Source: JALORV01 sp035498175
GTDB taxonomy: Bacteria; Pseudomonadota; Gammaproteobacteria; Burkholderiales; Burkholderiaceae_F
Reading direction: 5' to 3'
Length of the DNA: 64,000 nt
NCBI GenBank assembly: GCA_035498175.1
Contig: DATKAJ010000046.1
Location: 1 to 64,000 of the forward strand
Below are positions 52,656 to 62,550 of this stretch, piece after piece; positions within the stretch are counted from its first letter, which is position 1; the number at the start of each line of letters is the position of its first letter. The position numbers and the translations under genes were made by a program. The notes below the pieces were generated by a model. That model saw only the letters and a program-made list of their open reading frames with translations, was not told the origin of the DNA and did not search any database.

Positions 52656-55511
52656 ATGAAACTTGACAAGGCGCAGGCGCTGCTCGACGAGCAGCCGATC
52701 TCCATCGACGTTCTGCTGGAGAAATACGCCAAGGGGAACGAGACCAGCATCGACGAAGTGCGCCGCCGCGTCGCGCGCGGGCTGGCGCATGTCGAGAGAC
52801 CCGAGCTACGCGAGCTCTGGGAGAAGCGCTTCTACGACGCGATGGTCGACGGCTTCATCCCGGGTGGTCGCGTCAATTCGGCCGCGGGCACCGGGATCGC
52901 TGCGACGCTGATCAATTGCTTCGTGCAACCGGTCGGGGACGCGATCAGCGGCACCCGCGACGGCGTGCCGTCGATCTACCTGGCGCTGAACCAGGCTGCC
53001 GAGACCATGCGGCGCGGCGGCGGCGTCGGCTACGACTTTTCGCCGATCCGGCCGCGCGGCGCGCTGGTGCACGGCACGCACTCGCGCGCGAGCGGGCCGA
53101 TCTCGTACATGCGCGTGTTCGACAAGAGCTGCGAGACGCTCGAGTCGGCGGGCGCCCGGCGCGGCGCGCAGATGGGGATGATGCGCTGCGACCACCCCGA
53201 CATCGAGGACTTCATCCACGCGAAGCGCGACGGCTCGCTCGCGAACTTCAACATGTCGGTGGCCGTGACCGACGAGTTCATGCGCGCGGTCGAAAGCGAC
53301 GGCGAAGTCGAGCTCTGGCACGCGGCCGAGCCGTACGACAAGTCGACCGCGGCACAGCAGGCGGACGGCACCTGGACCTATCGCCGCGCGCGGGCGCGCG
53401 ACCTGTTCGAGCAGATCATGCAGTCGACCTACAACCACGCCGAACCCGGCGTGGTGTTCATCGACCGCGTCAACGGCGACAACAACCTCTCGTACTGCGA
53501 GACGATCGCGGCGACCAACCCCTGCGGCGAGCAGCCACTTCCGCCCTACGGCTGCTGCTGCCTCGGCTCGATCAACCTGACGCGCTTCGTCATCGACCCA
53601 TTCGGCACGCAGACCGCGTTCGACTGGGAGCGCTTCCGCGAGGTGACCAGAGTCTCGATCCGCGCGCTCGACAATGTGCTCGACGCGACGCTGTGGCCGC
53701 TCGCCGAGCAGGCGCAGGAAGCGGCCAACAAGCGCCGCATTGGCCTCGGTTTTACCGGTCTCGGCAACACGCTGACGATGATGGGCATGCGCTACGACAG
53801 CGAGGCCGCGCGCACGCTGGCTGCCGACATCACCCGCACGATGCGTGATGCTGCTTACAGCGCGTCGTCGGAGTATGCGAAGGAAAAGGGCTCGTTCCCG
53901 CTCTTCGACGCCGCAAAGTTTCTCGCGTCACCGCACTGCGCTTCGCGCCTGCCAGATGCGCTGAAGGCGCAGATCCGCCGCGACGGCATCCGTAACTCGC
54001 ACCTGCTGTCGATCGCACCGACTGGCACGATCTCGCTGGCGTTCGCCGCCAATGCCTCGGGCGGCATCGAGCCGACGTTCTCGTGGACCTACATCCGCAA
54101 GAAGCGCATGCCCGACGGCAGCAAGCAGGAATACGTGGTCGAGGACTACGCCTACCGCCTGTTCAGACGCATGGGGGGCGACGAAGGCGAGCTGCCGGCC
54201 GGCTTCGTCAGCGCGCTCGAGATGAGCGCCAGCGATCACATGCAGATGATTGCCGCCGTACAGCCGTACGTTGACGCGGCGATCAGCAAGACGGTCAACG
54301 TGCCCGAGGACTATCCGTTCGAGGAGTTCAAGAACCTGTACCTCGCGGCCTGGCACGCGGGTCTCAAGGGCATCACCACCTACCGGCCCAACAACGTGAT
54401 CGGCTCGGTGCTCGAGGTCGTCAGGGAAGCCGCAACCTCGCACAACGCGTCGCCGCAGGACCTGAAGGACGATCCGGATCGCCGCGTCCGACTCGACTCG
54501 ACGCCGCAGCCCGCGGTAGCAAGCCTCAAGTGGCCGGGACGCCCCGACCTCGCCGAAGGCAACCTGGCCTGGACCTACATGGTCGAAATCCCCGAGCGGC
54601 GCGAGTCGTTTGCGATCTTCATCGGGCAGGTCGGGGATCCAGCCGTGCCGTTCGAAGTGTGGGTCAACGGCGCGGAGCAGCCTCGCGGCCTTGGTGCGAT
54701 CGCCAAGGCGCTGTCGATGGACATGCGCAGCGAGGATCGCGCCTGGCTGAAGATGAAGCTCGAGGCGCTCGCGAAGGCGCGCGACGAGCAGGGCTTCGCG
54801 ATCCCGATGCCGCCCACCGGCGCGCGCGTCTGGCAGAACGGAGTGGTATCGGCGTTCGCGCACATCGTGCGGTGGCGCTGCGAACAGCTCGGCGTGTTCG
54901 GGGAACTCGACGGACACGCCACACCGGTTCTTAACGCGCTGTTCTCGAAGAAGGAACCGAAGGCCGGGCCGTTGGGCACGATGAGCTGGACGGTCGATGT
55001 CACCAATGCCAACACCGGCGACGACTTCGTGCTGGGGGTGAAGGAGCTGCACCTGCCGGACGGCAGCCGCCGGCCGTATTCGATCTGGCTCGCCGGCGAG
55101 TACCCGAAGGTGCTCGACGGCCTGTGCAAGCTGATCTCGCTCGACATGCGCGTCGTCGACGCGAACTGGATCGGGCTGAAGCTGAAGAAGCTCCTTAACT
55201 TCGGCGAGCAGAATGGCGAGTTCTGGGCCGCGGTGCCGGGTGAAGAGCGCTCGGCACTGTACCCGAGCACCGTCGCGTATATCGCCACGTTGCTGCTGCA
55301 CCGCTACAAGGTCCTCGGCATCCTCGACGACGACGGCCGCGCGATCCAGTCGGCCGGCATCCTCGCGCTGCCCGACGCGGTCAAGGTAATCGAGCACGAG
55401 ACGGCGCCGATCAAGGGCAAGGTGTGCGCGAGCTGCGGCGCGGCCGCGGTGATCAAGCGCGACGGCTGCGAGTTCTGCACCGCGTGCGGGGCCACGGGCC
55501 AGTGCAGCTGA
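52656..55511 (+). CDS. nrdJ: Adenosylcobalamin-dependent (class II) ribonucleotide reductase
   Basis: A 951-residue reductase that makes deoxynucleotides with a B12-derived radical and so works with or without oxygen. It shows the active-site features TLINCFVQPVGD, SARRGAQMGMM-like stretch AGARRGAQMGM, TNPCGEQPLPPYGCC and SIAPTGTISLAF. A C-terminal redox tail has CASCGAA and CEFCTACG. Two internal TSCPD-type repeats lie before the tail (about residues 610-890). ATG 52656 begins MKLDKAQALLDEQP. No nrdAB or nrdD is in the window. Confidence 0.95.
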   Translation: MKLDKAQALLDEQPISIDVLLEKYAKGNETSIDEVRRRVARGLAHVERPELRELWEKRFYDAMVDGFIPGGRVNSAAGTGIAATLINCFVQPVGDAISGTRDGVPSIYLALNQAAETMRRGGGVGYDFSPIRPRGALVHGTHSRASGPISYMRVFDKSCETLESAGARRGAQMGMMRCDHPDIEDFIHAKRDGSLANFNMSVAVTDEFMRAVESDGEVELWHAAEPYDKSTAAQQADGTWTYRRARARDLFEQIMQSTYNHAEPGVVFIDRVNGDNNLSYCETIAATNPCGEQPLPPYGCCCLGSINLTRFVIDPFGTQTAFDWERFREVTRVSIRALDNVLDATLWPLAEQAQEAANKRRIGLGFTGLGNTLTMMGMRYDSEAARTLAADITRTMRDAAYSASSEYAKEKGSFPLFDAAKFLASPHCASRLPDALKAQIRRDGIRNSHLLSIAPTGTISLAFAANASGGIEPTFSWTYIRKKRMPDGSKQEYVVEDYAYRLFRRMGGDEGELPAGFVSALEMSASDHMQMIAAVQPYVDAAISKTVNVPEDYPFEEFKNLYLAAWHAGLKGITTYRPNNVIGSVLEVVREAATSHNASPQDLKDDPDRRVRLDSTPQPAVASLKWPGRPDLAEGNLAWTYMVEIPERRESFAIFIGQVGDPAVPFEVWVNGAEQPRGLGAIAKALSMDMRSEDRAWLKMKLEALAKARDEQGFAIPMPPTGARVWQNGVVSAFAHIVRWRCEQLGVFGELDGHATPVLNALFSKKEPKAGPLGTMSWTVDVTNANTGDDFVLGVKELHLPDGSRRPYSIWLAGEYPKVLDGLCKLISLDMRVVDANWIGLKLKKLLNFGEQNGEFWAAVPGEERSALYPSTVAYIATLLLHRYKVLGILDDDGRAIQSAGILALPDAVKVIEHETAPIKGKVCASCGAAAVIKRDGCEFCTACGATGQCS

Positions 55512-55661
55512 GCGCAGACACATGCGGCGCTGAGCGCGGCTCCAGCGCGAAGGCAGAATCGGCGTCGACCTGCATTTGACCGATCCACTTCAGTCGTGGA
55601 TTCGGTCGTCTGATGCGCCCACCGCGCCACGAAAGTACTGGCGCTCCGCGCCGACCGCGGC

Positions 55662-56336
55662 CTATGGCGAACGTTCGCGCATCCAGGCGGTCATCGCGTC
55701 CGCCATCGACAGAATGACCTCGCGCGGCGCGCCACTGCTCTTGCGCACCTGAAACGAATGGTCGGCGTCATTGAAGGTCACGAGTGACGCGTGCGCGCCA
55801 AGCCCTTCGACGACTCGCGTCAACAGGTCGAGATCCGCCAGCGCGTCGCGCGTTCCCTGCAGGAAGAGCATCGGCAGTTGCACCTTGACCAGATGCTCGG
55901 CTCGCTGCAACGACGGCTTGCCCGCCTGGTGCAGCGGGAATCCGGTGAAGGCGAGCCCGACCACGCCCGGCAGCGGCGCCTGGGCCTGCGCCTGCGACGT
56001 CATGCGCCCGCCGAAGGACTTCCCGCCGGCGAACAACGGCAGGCCGGGAAATCGGCGCCCGGCCTCGGCCACTGCGGCGCGCACGCTCGCCTGCGCGACT
56101 GCTGGCGGGTCCGGCCGCTTCAGGCCCTTTTCCATCGACGGGAACTGGAAGCGGAATGTCGCCACTTGACGGTCGGCCAGCGCGCGCGCCACCGCCTCCA
56201 TGAAGGGGTGCCGCATTCCGGCGCCCGCACCGTGGGCAAACACGTAGGCCGCGCGCGCGTCAGCGCGTTCGAGCAGCAGCCCGGACACGCGCTCTTCGGC
56301 GTGCGCGACGAAGTCGATCGCGACTGCCGTCGTCAT
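55662..56336 (-). CDS. Alpha/beta hydrolase of the KANL3/Tex30 type
   Basis: A 224-residue soluble hydrolase: AYVFAHGAGAGMRHPFMEAVA (oxyanion region), LPLFAGGKSFGGRMTS (Ser nucleophile in GGKSFGG), FLQGTRDALADLDLL (Asp) and FNDADHSFQVRKSSG (His). These proteins are widespread and uncharacterised in bacteria. ATG 56336 sits 25 bp after the end of the MFS gene on the same strand, so the two may be co-transcribed. Confidence 0.85.
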   Translation of the reverse strand: MTTAVAIDFVAHAEERVSGLLLERADARAAYVFAHGAGAGMRHPFMEAVARALADRQVATFRFQFPSMEKGLKRPDPPAVAQASVRAAVAEAGRRFPGLPLFAGGKSFGGRMTSQAQAQAPLPGVVGLAFTGFPLHQAGKPSLQRAEHLVKVQLPMLFLQGTRDALADLDLLTRVVEGLGAHASLVTFNDADHSFQVRKSSGAPREVILSMADAMTAWMRERSP

Positions 56337-56361
56337 GGCGCGGGGCCGACCCGAAGGCGCG

Positions 56362-57567
56362 TCACCGCTCCTCCGGCGGCTTGACCCGTCGAAACTCCCG
56401 CCACAGCAGGAGGTCGTAGGTGATCTTGGCACCGCCGGCCACAATCAGCGGCACACCGAGCCCGACGGACTGCATCAGCATCCCGGCCAGCATAGGCGCC
56501 AGCGCCCATCCGCCCGAGCGGACGAGATTCGTGATCCCGGCCGCCGCGAGCCGTTCAGCGGGCTGAACCACCGCCATCACATACGACTGCCGCGTCGGCA
56601 CGTCCATCTCGTTCAGCGACTCGCGCACGAGGAAGAAGAAAGCAGCCCACGCAAAATCGTCCGCCGCCACGATGGTGAACAGCAGCAGGCTCGACGGCAC
56701 ATGTGTGTAGACCATCGTGTTGATCAGGCCGATGCGGCGTGAGAGCCAGGCCGCCGCGAGATGCGAAGCGGCAGAAAGCACGCGCCCCGCGGCGAACAGC
56801 ACCGCCACGACAGCCACCGACGTATTGAAGCGCTCGACGAACCAGTAGGCGAAGATGGCCGAGCCGATGAAGCCCCCGGCGAACGCGTCCAGGAAGAACA
56901 GCAGCGAGAGCTTGCCGACGATCGGCCGGCTGCGCGGTGAGAGTTGCCTGAGGCCCGCCGGGGCGGTGTCGCCGACGCGCGCGGGCAGGCGCGCATACAG
57001 CAGCGCCGAGATGAAATACAACAGGCAGAACAGCGCGAGCGCCAGTCTCATCGCCGCGAGCGACTGCAGGCCGGCCCACTCGAGCAGCGTCGGCAACCCA
57101 GCCATCAGTCCGCCCGCGGCATACCCGCCGTCGAGCAGGACGTTGTACCAGGCGAACACTCGTGTGCGGTCGCGATCGCTCGTGGTCGCCGGGAAGATCG
57201 CCTGTTCGAGGATCGGAATCGCGCCGCGGTCACGGCCGTTGACATTAAACATGCCGATGAAGGCCGCGCCGACAACCAGCGGAAAAGCATCGCTGGTCGC
57301 CAGGATGGCGCAGCCGACAACCGGCAGCGCGCACAGCGTCACGAGCAGCCCGCGCTCTGACCAGCGCTGACCTGCCAGCATCGTGAACAGCGTCGCACCG
57401 GCGGCGCTCCAGAGAGCGGCCGACAGGACAACGCCGATCTGCGCAGCGTCGAAGCCGAGCTTGGCGCAGTACACGCCGATCAGCACGGCGATCATGCCGA
57501 TGGCGAGGGCCCGCAGAAATGCGGCCGTGTACAGGAGCCTGCGCACGCGCGCGCCGGAATCGGTCAC
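56362..57567 (-). CDS. Major facilitator superfamily transporter
   Basis: A 401-residue inner-membrane protein with 12 predicted segments. It starts LLYTAAFLRALAIGMIAVLIGVYCAKLGF and has the loop GQRWSERGLLVTLCALPVVG. In the second half the loop SRRIGLINTMVYTHVPSS follows the seventh to eighth helices, and FFLVRESLNEMDVPTRQSYV resembles a subfamily of putative drug or metabolite exporters. The substrate cannot be named. Confidence 0.85.
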   Translation of the reverse strand: MTDSGARVRRLLYTAAFLRALAIGMIAVLIGVYCAKLGFDAAQIGVVLSAALWSAAGATLFTMLAGQRWSERGLLVTLCALPVVGCAILATSDAFPLVVGAAFIGMFNVNGRDRGAIPILEQAIFPATTSDRDRTRVFAWYNVLLDGGYAAGGLMAGLPTLLEWAGLQSLAAMRLALALFCLLYFISALLYARLPARVGDTAPAGLRQLSPRSRPIVGKLSLLFFLDAFAGGFIGSAIFAYWFVERFNTSVAVVAVLFAAGRVLSAASHLAAAWLSRRIGLINTMVYTHVPSSLLLFTIVAADDFAWAAFFFLVRESLNEMDVPTRQSYVMAVVQPAERLAAAGITNLVRSGGWALAPMLAGMLMQSVGLGVPLIVAGGAKITYDLLLWREFRRVKPPEER

Positions 57568-57931
57568 GAGTTCATCGTATCAGCGGCACGCGACGCATCG
57601 CGGTACCCGCACCCCTTCCGCAGGCCACGTCGCTACTCGTGCGGGATTCGCCCGAGCCTGCCTGCGCGCCTCGGCGATGCGGCTGAAGCGCAGCCGGACG
57701 GCTGCACGCGCCGGCGCATGCCGGACTATGCTTAGCCACCCCACGACGGGCCGCCGCGCGGCCCGCAATGAGCGGGGACACAGCCAGTTCAGGTTGCGGG
57801 ACTCGAGGCCCGCCTTCTTCGCGTCACTTGACGCCCCTCGCGAATCCGACGAGCGCTGTCCGAGAGCCCGTGCCGGGGCCGCGCGCCGCCGTCTCGTCCA
57901 ACAAGGGCGCGGGCCAAGCCAGGAGAACCTC
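57568..57931. other. Intergenic region, no gene seen
   Basis: About 360 bp between the divergent MFS and DUF1059 genes. No coding frame is convincing. A hairpin CGGGCC-GCCGCGC-GGCCCG lies near 57747-57765 and TATGCT at 57727-57732 is a possible -10 element. Confidence 0.4.
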
Positions 57932-58141
57932 ATGGGCCGTAAGTTCATCGACTGCCGTGAATTCCCGAGCGAATCGAAGTGCACGGTCGCGATTTCAGCA
58001 GACAGCGAAAAGGAACTACTGGAAGTCGCCGTCCAGCATGCGGTGACCGTGCATGGTCACCAGGACTCGGCGGAACTGCGCCAACAGATCAAAGGAGCGA
58101 TTCGGGACGGAATGCCGCCGATGGAGCGCAAGGCAGCTTGA
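57932..58141 (+). CDS. DUF1059 family small protein
   Basis: A 69-residue protein with the DUF1059 pattern: RKFIDCREFPSESKCTVAISAD, with two conserved cysteines, then SEKELLEVAVQHAVTVHG and a C-terminal amphipathic part. The family has no proven function. AGGAGA precedes the ATG. It converges on lptG. Confidence 0.85.
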   Translation: MGRKFIDCREFPSESKCTVAISADSEKELLEVAVQHAVTVHGHQDSAELRQQIKGAIRDGMPPMERKAA

Positions 58142-58150
58142 CAAGCCGTC

Positions 58151-58177
58151 GCGCCGGGAGCGCATCGCTCCCGGCGC
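58151..58177. terminator. Bidirectional hairpin between DUF1059 and lptG
   Basis: GCGCCGGGAGCG-CAT-CGCTCCCGGCGC is a perfect 12-bp stem with a 3-nt loop in the 46-bp space between two convergent stops. There is no T-run on either side, but the position fits a terminator for both genes. Confidence 0.65.
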
Positions 58178-58187
58178 ACCGGGCGCG

Positions 58188-59327
58188 CTAGCGCCGCTCG
58201 ATCCAGTACAGCGCGCCGAAGGCGAGCGCCAGCACCACCAGGCTCGGCAGCGCCGAAACGACCAGCGGCGGCCAGGTGTTGAGCAGGCCGATGTGCGCGA
58301 TCAGCTTGTTCATGCCGTAGAAGGCCACGCCGAGCATCACACCGGTGAAGATCTTGAAGCTCACGCCGCCGGCGCGCACGTGCAGGTATGCGAAGGGCAG
58401 CGCAAGCGCCATCATCACCAGCACGGCCCACGGATAGAAGACCTTCCCCCAGAAGGCGATTTCGTAGCGCTCGGTCTGCTGCCGGTTCTCGGAAAGATGG
58501 CGGATGTACTGCGCGAGGTCCCAGCCCGCCATGCGCTCGGGCTGCACCAGCAGCACGCCGAAGATGTCGGGTTTCAGCTCCGACTTCCAGACGAGCTTCG
58601 GCGACTGCGAGACTTCCGTGCGCGCATCGGTCGGCAGCATCGGTCCGCTCGCGATCTGCGGCACGCGCGTCTCGATCGCGTCCTCGAGTTCCCAGCCGAC
58701 GCCCGGAAGATAGGTGCCGATGGTGGCGGTGATGATCGAACGCAGGCGGTATTCGCCGTCGAACTCCATGATGCGCCAGCCCTTGGTGCCAACGTCCGGA
58801 GATACCTGGCGGACATTGATGAAGCGGTAGGCGCTGACCGAGCCGTCGGGCTCCTTGACAACGTCGCGCACCCAGACGCCGGTACGGAAGTCGCGCACGC
58901 TGATCTGCCCGCCGCGCGCCTTCAGGCGTATCGCCTGGGCCAGCCGTTCGGACGGCGGCGACACGACCTCGCCGAGCAGGAAGGTGAGTGCGACCATCAT
59001 CAGGCCGATGCCGAGCAGGCTGCCGAGCAGCCTGCGCGTGCTCATGCCCGAGACGCGCATGATCGTGAACTCCGACTGCGCAGCGAGCTTCGACAGCGCG
59101 TAAATGGTGCCGATCAGTGCCGCAATCGGCATCACCTCGTAGGTCCGCGATGGCAGCGAGAACGCGACATAGGCCAGCGCGTGCCGCAGCAGGAAGCCGC
59201 GCTGCCCGATCTCGTCGAGCTGAGCGACCAGGTCGAAAAAGGTAAAGAGCGACAGCAGCGCGAACAGCATGAAGCCGGTCGCCGACGCAATTTCCTTCCA
59301 CAGGTAGATACGCAGGGTCTTCATCAT
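58188..59327 (-). CDS. lptG: LPS export permease LptG
   Basis: A 379-residue inner-membrane subunit of the LptB2FGC exporter that lifts lipopolysaccharide out of the membrane. It has six helices: a first cluster at the N-terminus (LRIYLWKEIASATGFMLFALL), a periplasmic jellyroll in the middle, and a C-terminal cluster with FYPWAVLVMMALALPFA. FTIMRVSGMSTRRLL is the coupling-helix region. Its start overlaps the lptF stop (ATGATGA). Confidence 0.93.
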   Translation of the reverse strand: MMKTLRIYLWKEIASATGFMLFALLSLFTFFDLVAQLDEIGQRGFLLRHALAYVAFSLPSRTYEVMPIAALIGTIYALSKLAAQSEFTIMRVSGMSTRRLLGSLLGIGLMMVALTFLLGEVVSPPSERLAQAIRLKARGGQISVRDFRTGVWVRDVVKEPDGSVSAYRFINVRQVSPDVGTKGWRIMEFDGEYRLRSIITATIGTYLPGVGWELEDAIETRVPQIASGPMLPTDARTEVSQSPKLVWKSELKPDIFGVLLVQPERMAGWDLAQYIRHLSENRQQTERYEIAFWGKVFYPWAVLVMMALALPFAYLHVRAGGVSFKIFTGVMLGVAFYGMNKLIAHIGLLNTWPPLVVSALPSLVVLALAFGALYWIERR

Positions 59328-60472
59328 GGCCTGCCGGCGCCGGCCTCGAGCACGCGCCTGGCCTTGACCTCACGACGCCAGTAGGCCAGCGTCAAACGTT
59401 TCGGCCACCAGCGCTGCAGGTAGACGCGCCGGGCGAACAGCGCGACGACAAGCAGCAGCACGACGGCGTGCACAACCCAGACACCGATGCCGAAGCTCAG
59501 GCGCTCCTGCGCGACCCAGCCCTGCACCGTGCTGAGCATGTTCATGTAGATCGCGAAGACGAGTACGGCGATAATCAGGTTGAAGGAGCGGCCGACGCGC
59601 GGATTCGTGTACGCGAGAGGGATTGCGAGCAGGGTCACGATGAACGCCGCAATCGGCATACCGATGCGCCACATGAACTCACCCCGCGCGAACGACGTCG
59701 GCTCAGCCCACAGCTCGGCAGCTGTCTTGGTGCGCGCGTTGCGCTCGCTGAGCGGACGATCGGGCCGCGCCTCGAGCCGGATCGAATAGCGGTCGAACTC
59801 CATCGTGCGGTACTCGGCCGAGCCCGGCCGGCCCTCGTAGCGCCTCCCGTTTTCCAGCACCAGATAACGATCGCCGTTCGGCGCCACTTCAATCTCGCCT
59901 TTGGCGGCGACGATCACGCCTTCGCGCCCCTGGCTGCGCATGCTGACGAAGACATTGCGCACCTGACTGTCCTCGAAGTTCACCGATTCGACGAAGAACA
60001 CGCGATCGGCTCCGCCCGACTCGATGAAGCGTCCCGGAGCCACCCGGCTCACGTCGTCGCGGCGGCTGAAGCTCTGGCGCAGTTCGTCGATCTGGCCGAG
60101 CGACCACGGCGTGACGAACATCGCCAGCAGTCCCACCGCGATGAAAATGGGCCACGAGAAGCGCAGCACCGGCGTCAGCCACGCCAGCAGGCTCTGGCCG
60201 GAGGCGAACCACACCACCATTTCGGAGTCCCGATACGCACGCGACAGCGCCATCAGGATCGAGATGAACAGCGTGAGCGTCAGCACGACCGGCAGCCAGG
60301 TGAGCGACGTCAGCGCAAGCAGCTGGAAAACCGCCTGGTTGTCGACGCGGCCGCCCGCAGCCTGACCGAGAATGCGCACCAGGCCGACCGAGAACAGGAT
60401 GGAAAAGAGCACCGTGAAGACGGCGCTCGCGGTGCTCGTGAGCTCAGTGACGATCGAGCGGCGGAAGATCAT
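59324..60472 (-). CDS. lptF: LPS export permease LptF
   Basis: A 382-residue partner of LptG. It starts IFRRSIVTELTSTASAVFTVL and has the family motif ALSRAYRDSEMVVWFASGQS in the coupling region. The periplasmic domain includes GRFIESGGADRVFFVESV and the C-terminal helices GMPIAAFIVTLLAIPLAYTNPRVGRSFN. lptFG are divergent from pepA, as in many proteobacteria. Confidence 0.95.
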   Translation of the reverse strand: MIFRRSIVTELTSTASAVFTVLFSILFSVGLVRILGQAAGGRVDNQAVFQLLALTSLTWLPVVLTLTLFISILMALSRAYRDSEMVVWFASGQSLLAWLTPVLRFSWPIFIAVGLLAMFVTPWSLGQIDELRQSFSRRDDVSRVAPGRFIESGGADRVFFVESVNFEDSQVRNVFVSMRSQGREGVIVAAKGEIEVAPNGDRYLVLENGRRYEGRPGSAEYRTMEFDRYSIRLEARPDRPLSERNARTKTAAELWAEPTSFARGEFMWRIGMPIAAFIVTLLAIPLAYTNPRVGRSFNLIIAVLVFAIYMNMLSTVQGWVAQERLSFGIGVWVVHAVVLLLVVALFARRVYLQRWWPKRLTLAYWRREVKARRVLEAGAGRP

Positions 60473-60636
60473 CGGTCGCGGAAGAGGCTAGGAACGCACA
60501 CGCCGGCAGGCGACGATGCCGCTATATACTGCCCGGCTCGCAACGGGCCGCATCAGATACGGGCGCGGCGCCGACAGTCGCCTCGCCGGCCGGACCACAC
60601 ACTGCCATCGCGAGACTTTTCAGAGGGAAAACTGCA

Positions 60637-62103
60637 ATGGAATTTAGCATATCGAGCGCGCGTGCCGAGGCTGTGAAGGCCGATGCGGTCGCGGTCGGCG
60701 TCTTCGCCGATGGTGATCTGACCGCGAGTGCCCGCGCCATCGACAAGGCGGCGCAGGGGGCGGTCAAGGCGGCGGTCCGCAGCGGCGAGATGACCGGCAG
60801 GCGTGGCACCGTCGTGGTCCTGCGCGACCTGCTCGGTGTCGCCGCATCGCGGGTGCTGCTCGTGGGCCTCGGCGACCGCGGCGACTTCGGCGAGCGCGCA
60901 TACGCCGATGCGGTGCGCGCGGCGGCGCGCGGCTGCTCCGGCGCAAAGGAGATCGCGGTCGCGGCAACCGAGTGGGCCGTCAAGGGCCGCGACGCCGAGT
61001 GGCAGGCACGGCAGTTCGCGGTCGCCGCGCGCGAGACCGTGTTCCGCAGCGACGACCTGAAGAGCAAGAAGGACGAGAGCAATGGGCCCACGCGCGCGGT
61101 GCTGCTGCATGCAGGCGGCACCCCGGCGCAGCGCGGCCTCAAGCAGGGCACGGCGATCGCCAACGGTATGGCGCTGACGAAGCGGCTCGGCAACCTGCCG
61201 CCGAACATCTGCACGCCTTCGTTCCTTGCCGACGAGGCGCGCACCCTCGCGAAGGAATGGAAGCTCGGCGTCGAGATCCTCGAGACCAAGCAGATCGAGG
61301 CGCTGAAGATGGGGTCGTTCCTCAGCGTGACGCGCGGCTCGGCGCAGCCTCCGCGCCTGATCGTGCTCAAACACAGCGGTGGGGGAAAGACGGCGCCGGT
61401 GGTACTGGTCGGCAAGGGCATCACTTTCGATTCCGGCGGCATCTCGCTCAAGCCTGGCCTTGCGATGGATGAGATGAAGTTCGACATGTGCGGTGCGGCG
61501 AGCGTGATCGGGACGATGCGCACCGTGTCGGAACTGAAGCTCAAGCTCAACGTCATCGGCGTGGTGGTGGCGTGCGAGAACATGCCGTCGGGCACGGCGT
61601 CGCGTCCGGGCGACATCGTCACCTCGATGTCGGGACAGACGATCGAGATCCTGAACACGGACGCCGAGGGCCGCCTGATCCTCTGCGACGCACTGAGCTA
61701 CGTCGAGCGCTTCAAGCCCGCGGCCGTCGTCGATATCGCGACGCTGACGGGCGCCTGCGTCGTCGCGCTCGGCAATGTCAATTCCGGCCTGTTTGCGAAT
61801 GACGACGGTCTTGCCGAGGAGTTGATGAAGGCAAGCCGCCGTTCGAGCGACGCCGCCTGGCGCATGCCGCTCGGCGAGGAGTACCAGGAGCAGCTCAAGT
61901 CGAACTTCGCGGACATGGCCAACATCGGCACGCCGAGCAATGCGGGGGCTATCACCGCGGCGTGCTTCCTGTCGCGCTACACGAAGGCGTACCCCTGGGC
62001 GCACATCGACATCGCCGGCACGGCGTGGAAGACAGGTGCGTCCAAGGGCGCCACCGGACGGCCGGTGCCGCTGCTTGCGCAGTTTCTGATCGACCGCGCA
62101 TAG
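60637..62103 (+). CDS. pepA: Leucyl aminopeptidase (M17)
   Basis: A 488-residue hexameric, two-metal cytosol aminopeptidase that removes N-terminal residues. The catalytic domain holds VLVGKGITFDSGGISLKPG, MKFDMCGAASVIG and the M17 signature NTDAEGRLILCDAL, with GTAW and KGATGRPVPLL near the end. The N-terminal macrodomain-like part is residues 1-160. In E. coli PepA also binds DNA. TATACT at 60525-60530 is a possible -10. GAGGG precedes the ATG. holC follows by 9 bp. Confidence 0.96.
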   Translation: MEFSISSARAEAVKADAVAVGVFADGDLTASARAIDKAAQGAVKAAVRSGEMTGRRGTVVVLRDLLGVAASRVLLVGLGDRGDFGERAYADAVRAAARGCSGAKEIAVAATEWAVKGRDAEWQARQFAVAARETVFRSDDLKSKKDESNGPTRAVLLHAGGTPAQRGLKQGTAIANGMALTKRLGNLPPNICTPSFLADEARTLAKEWKLGVEILETKQIEALKMGSFLSVTRGSAQPPRLIVLKHSGGGKTAPVVLVGKGITFDSGGISLKPGLAMDEMKFDMCGAASVIGTMRTVSELKLKLNVIGVVVACENMPSGTASRPGDIVTSMSGQTIEILNTDAEGRLILCDALSYVERFKPAAVVDIATLTGACVVALGNVNSGLFANDDGLAEELMKASRRSSDAAWRMPLGEEYQEQLKSNFADMANIGTPSNAGAITAACFLSRYTKAYPWAHIDIAGTAWKTGASKGATGRPVPLLAQFLIDRA

Positions 62104-62112
62104 CCCGGGTGC

Positions 62113-62550
62113 ATGACCCGCATCGACTTTCACTTCAACGCGGAACACCGGGTTCACTACGCCTGCCGCATCACGCGCAAGGCGCGGTCGGCAGGCAAGC
62201 GCCTGGTGATCTACGCGCGCGATGCGGACCGCATCGCGCAGTTCGACGCGGCGCTGTGGGCATTTTCGGCGCTCGACTTCCTGCCGCACGTGTACATCGA
62301 TTCGCCGCTGGCGGGCGTCACGCCGGTGCTGCTGACGCTCGACGCCGGCCGCGCCCCGGCGAGCGACGTCCTGCTGACGCTCGACGACGAGGCGCTGCCC
62401 GCCTTCGCGGAAGTCTTTTCCCGCTACGAGCGCGTGATCGAAGTCGTGTCGCGGCTCGACGACGACCGTGCACGCGCACGGGCGCGCTTCAAGGTTTATC
62501 GTGACCACGGGTATCAACCGACGTCTCACGATGTGAGTGCACATGAGTGA
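62113..62550 (+). CDS. holC: DNA polymerase III subunit chi
   Basis: A 145-residue clamp-loader accessory protein that contacts SSB. The HolC pattern is visible: RIDFHFNAEHRVHYACRITRKARSAGK-like start, LVIYARDADRIAQFDAALWAF, FLPHV, and YERVIEVVSRLDDDRARARARFKVYRDHGY. The gene lies between pepA and valS, its usual place. Its end overlaps the next gene by 8 bp (ATGAGTGA). Confidence 0.93.
   Translation: MTRIDFHFNAEHRVHYACRITRKARSAGKRLVIYARDADRIAQFDAALWAFSALDFLPHVYIDSPLAGVTPVLLTLDAGRAPASDVLLTLDDEALPAFAEVFSRYERVIEVVSRLDDDRARARARFKVYRDHGYQPTSHDVSAHE

Noticed and set aside
53928..55523. A 531-codon frame antisense to nrdJ
   Set aside because: Shadow frame; nrdJ motifs are intact on the + strand.
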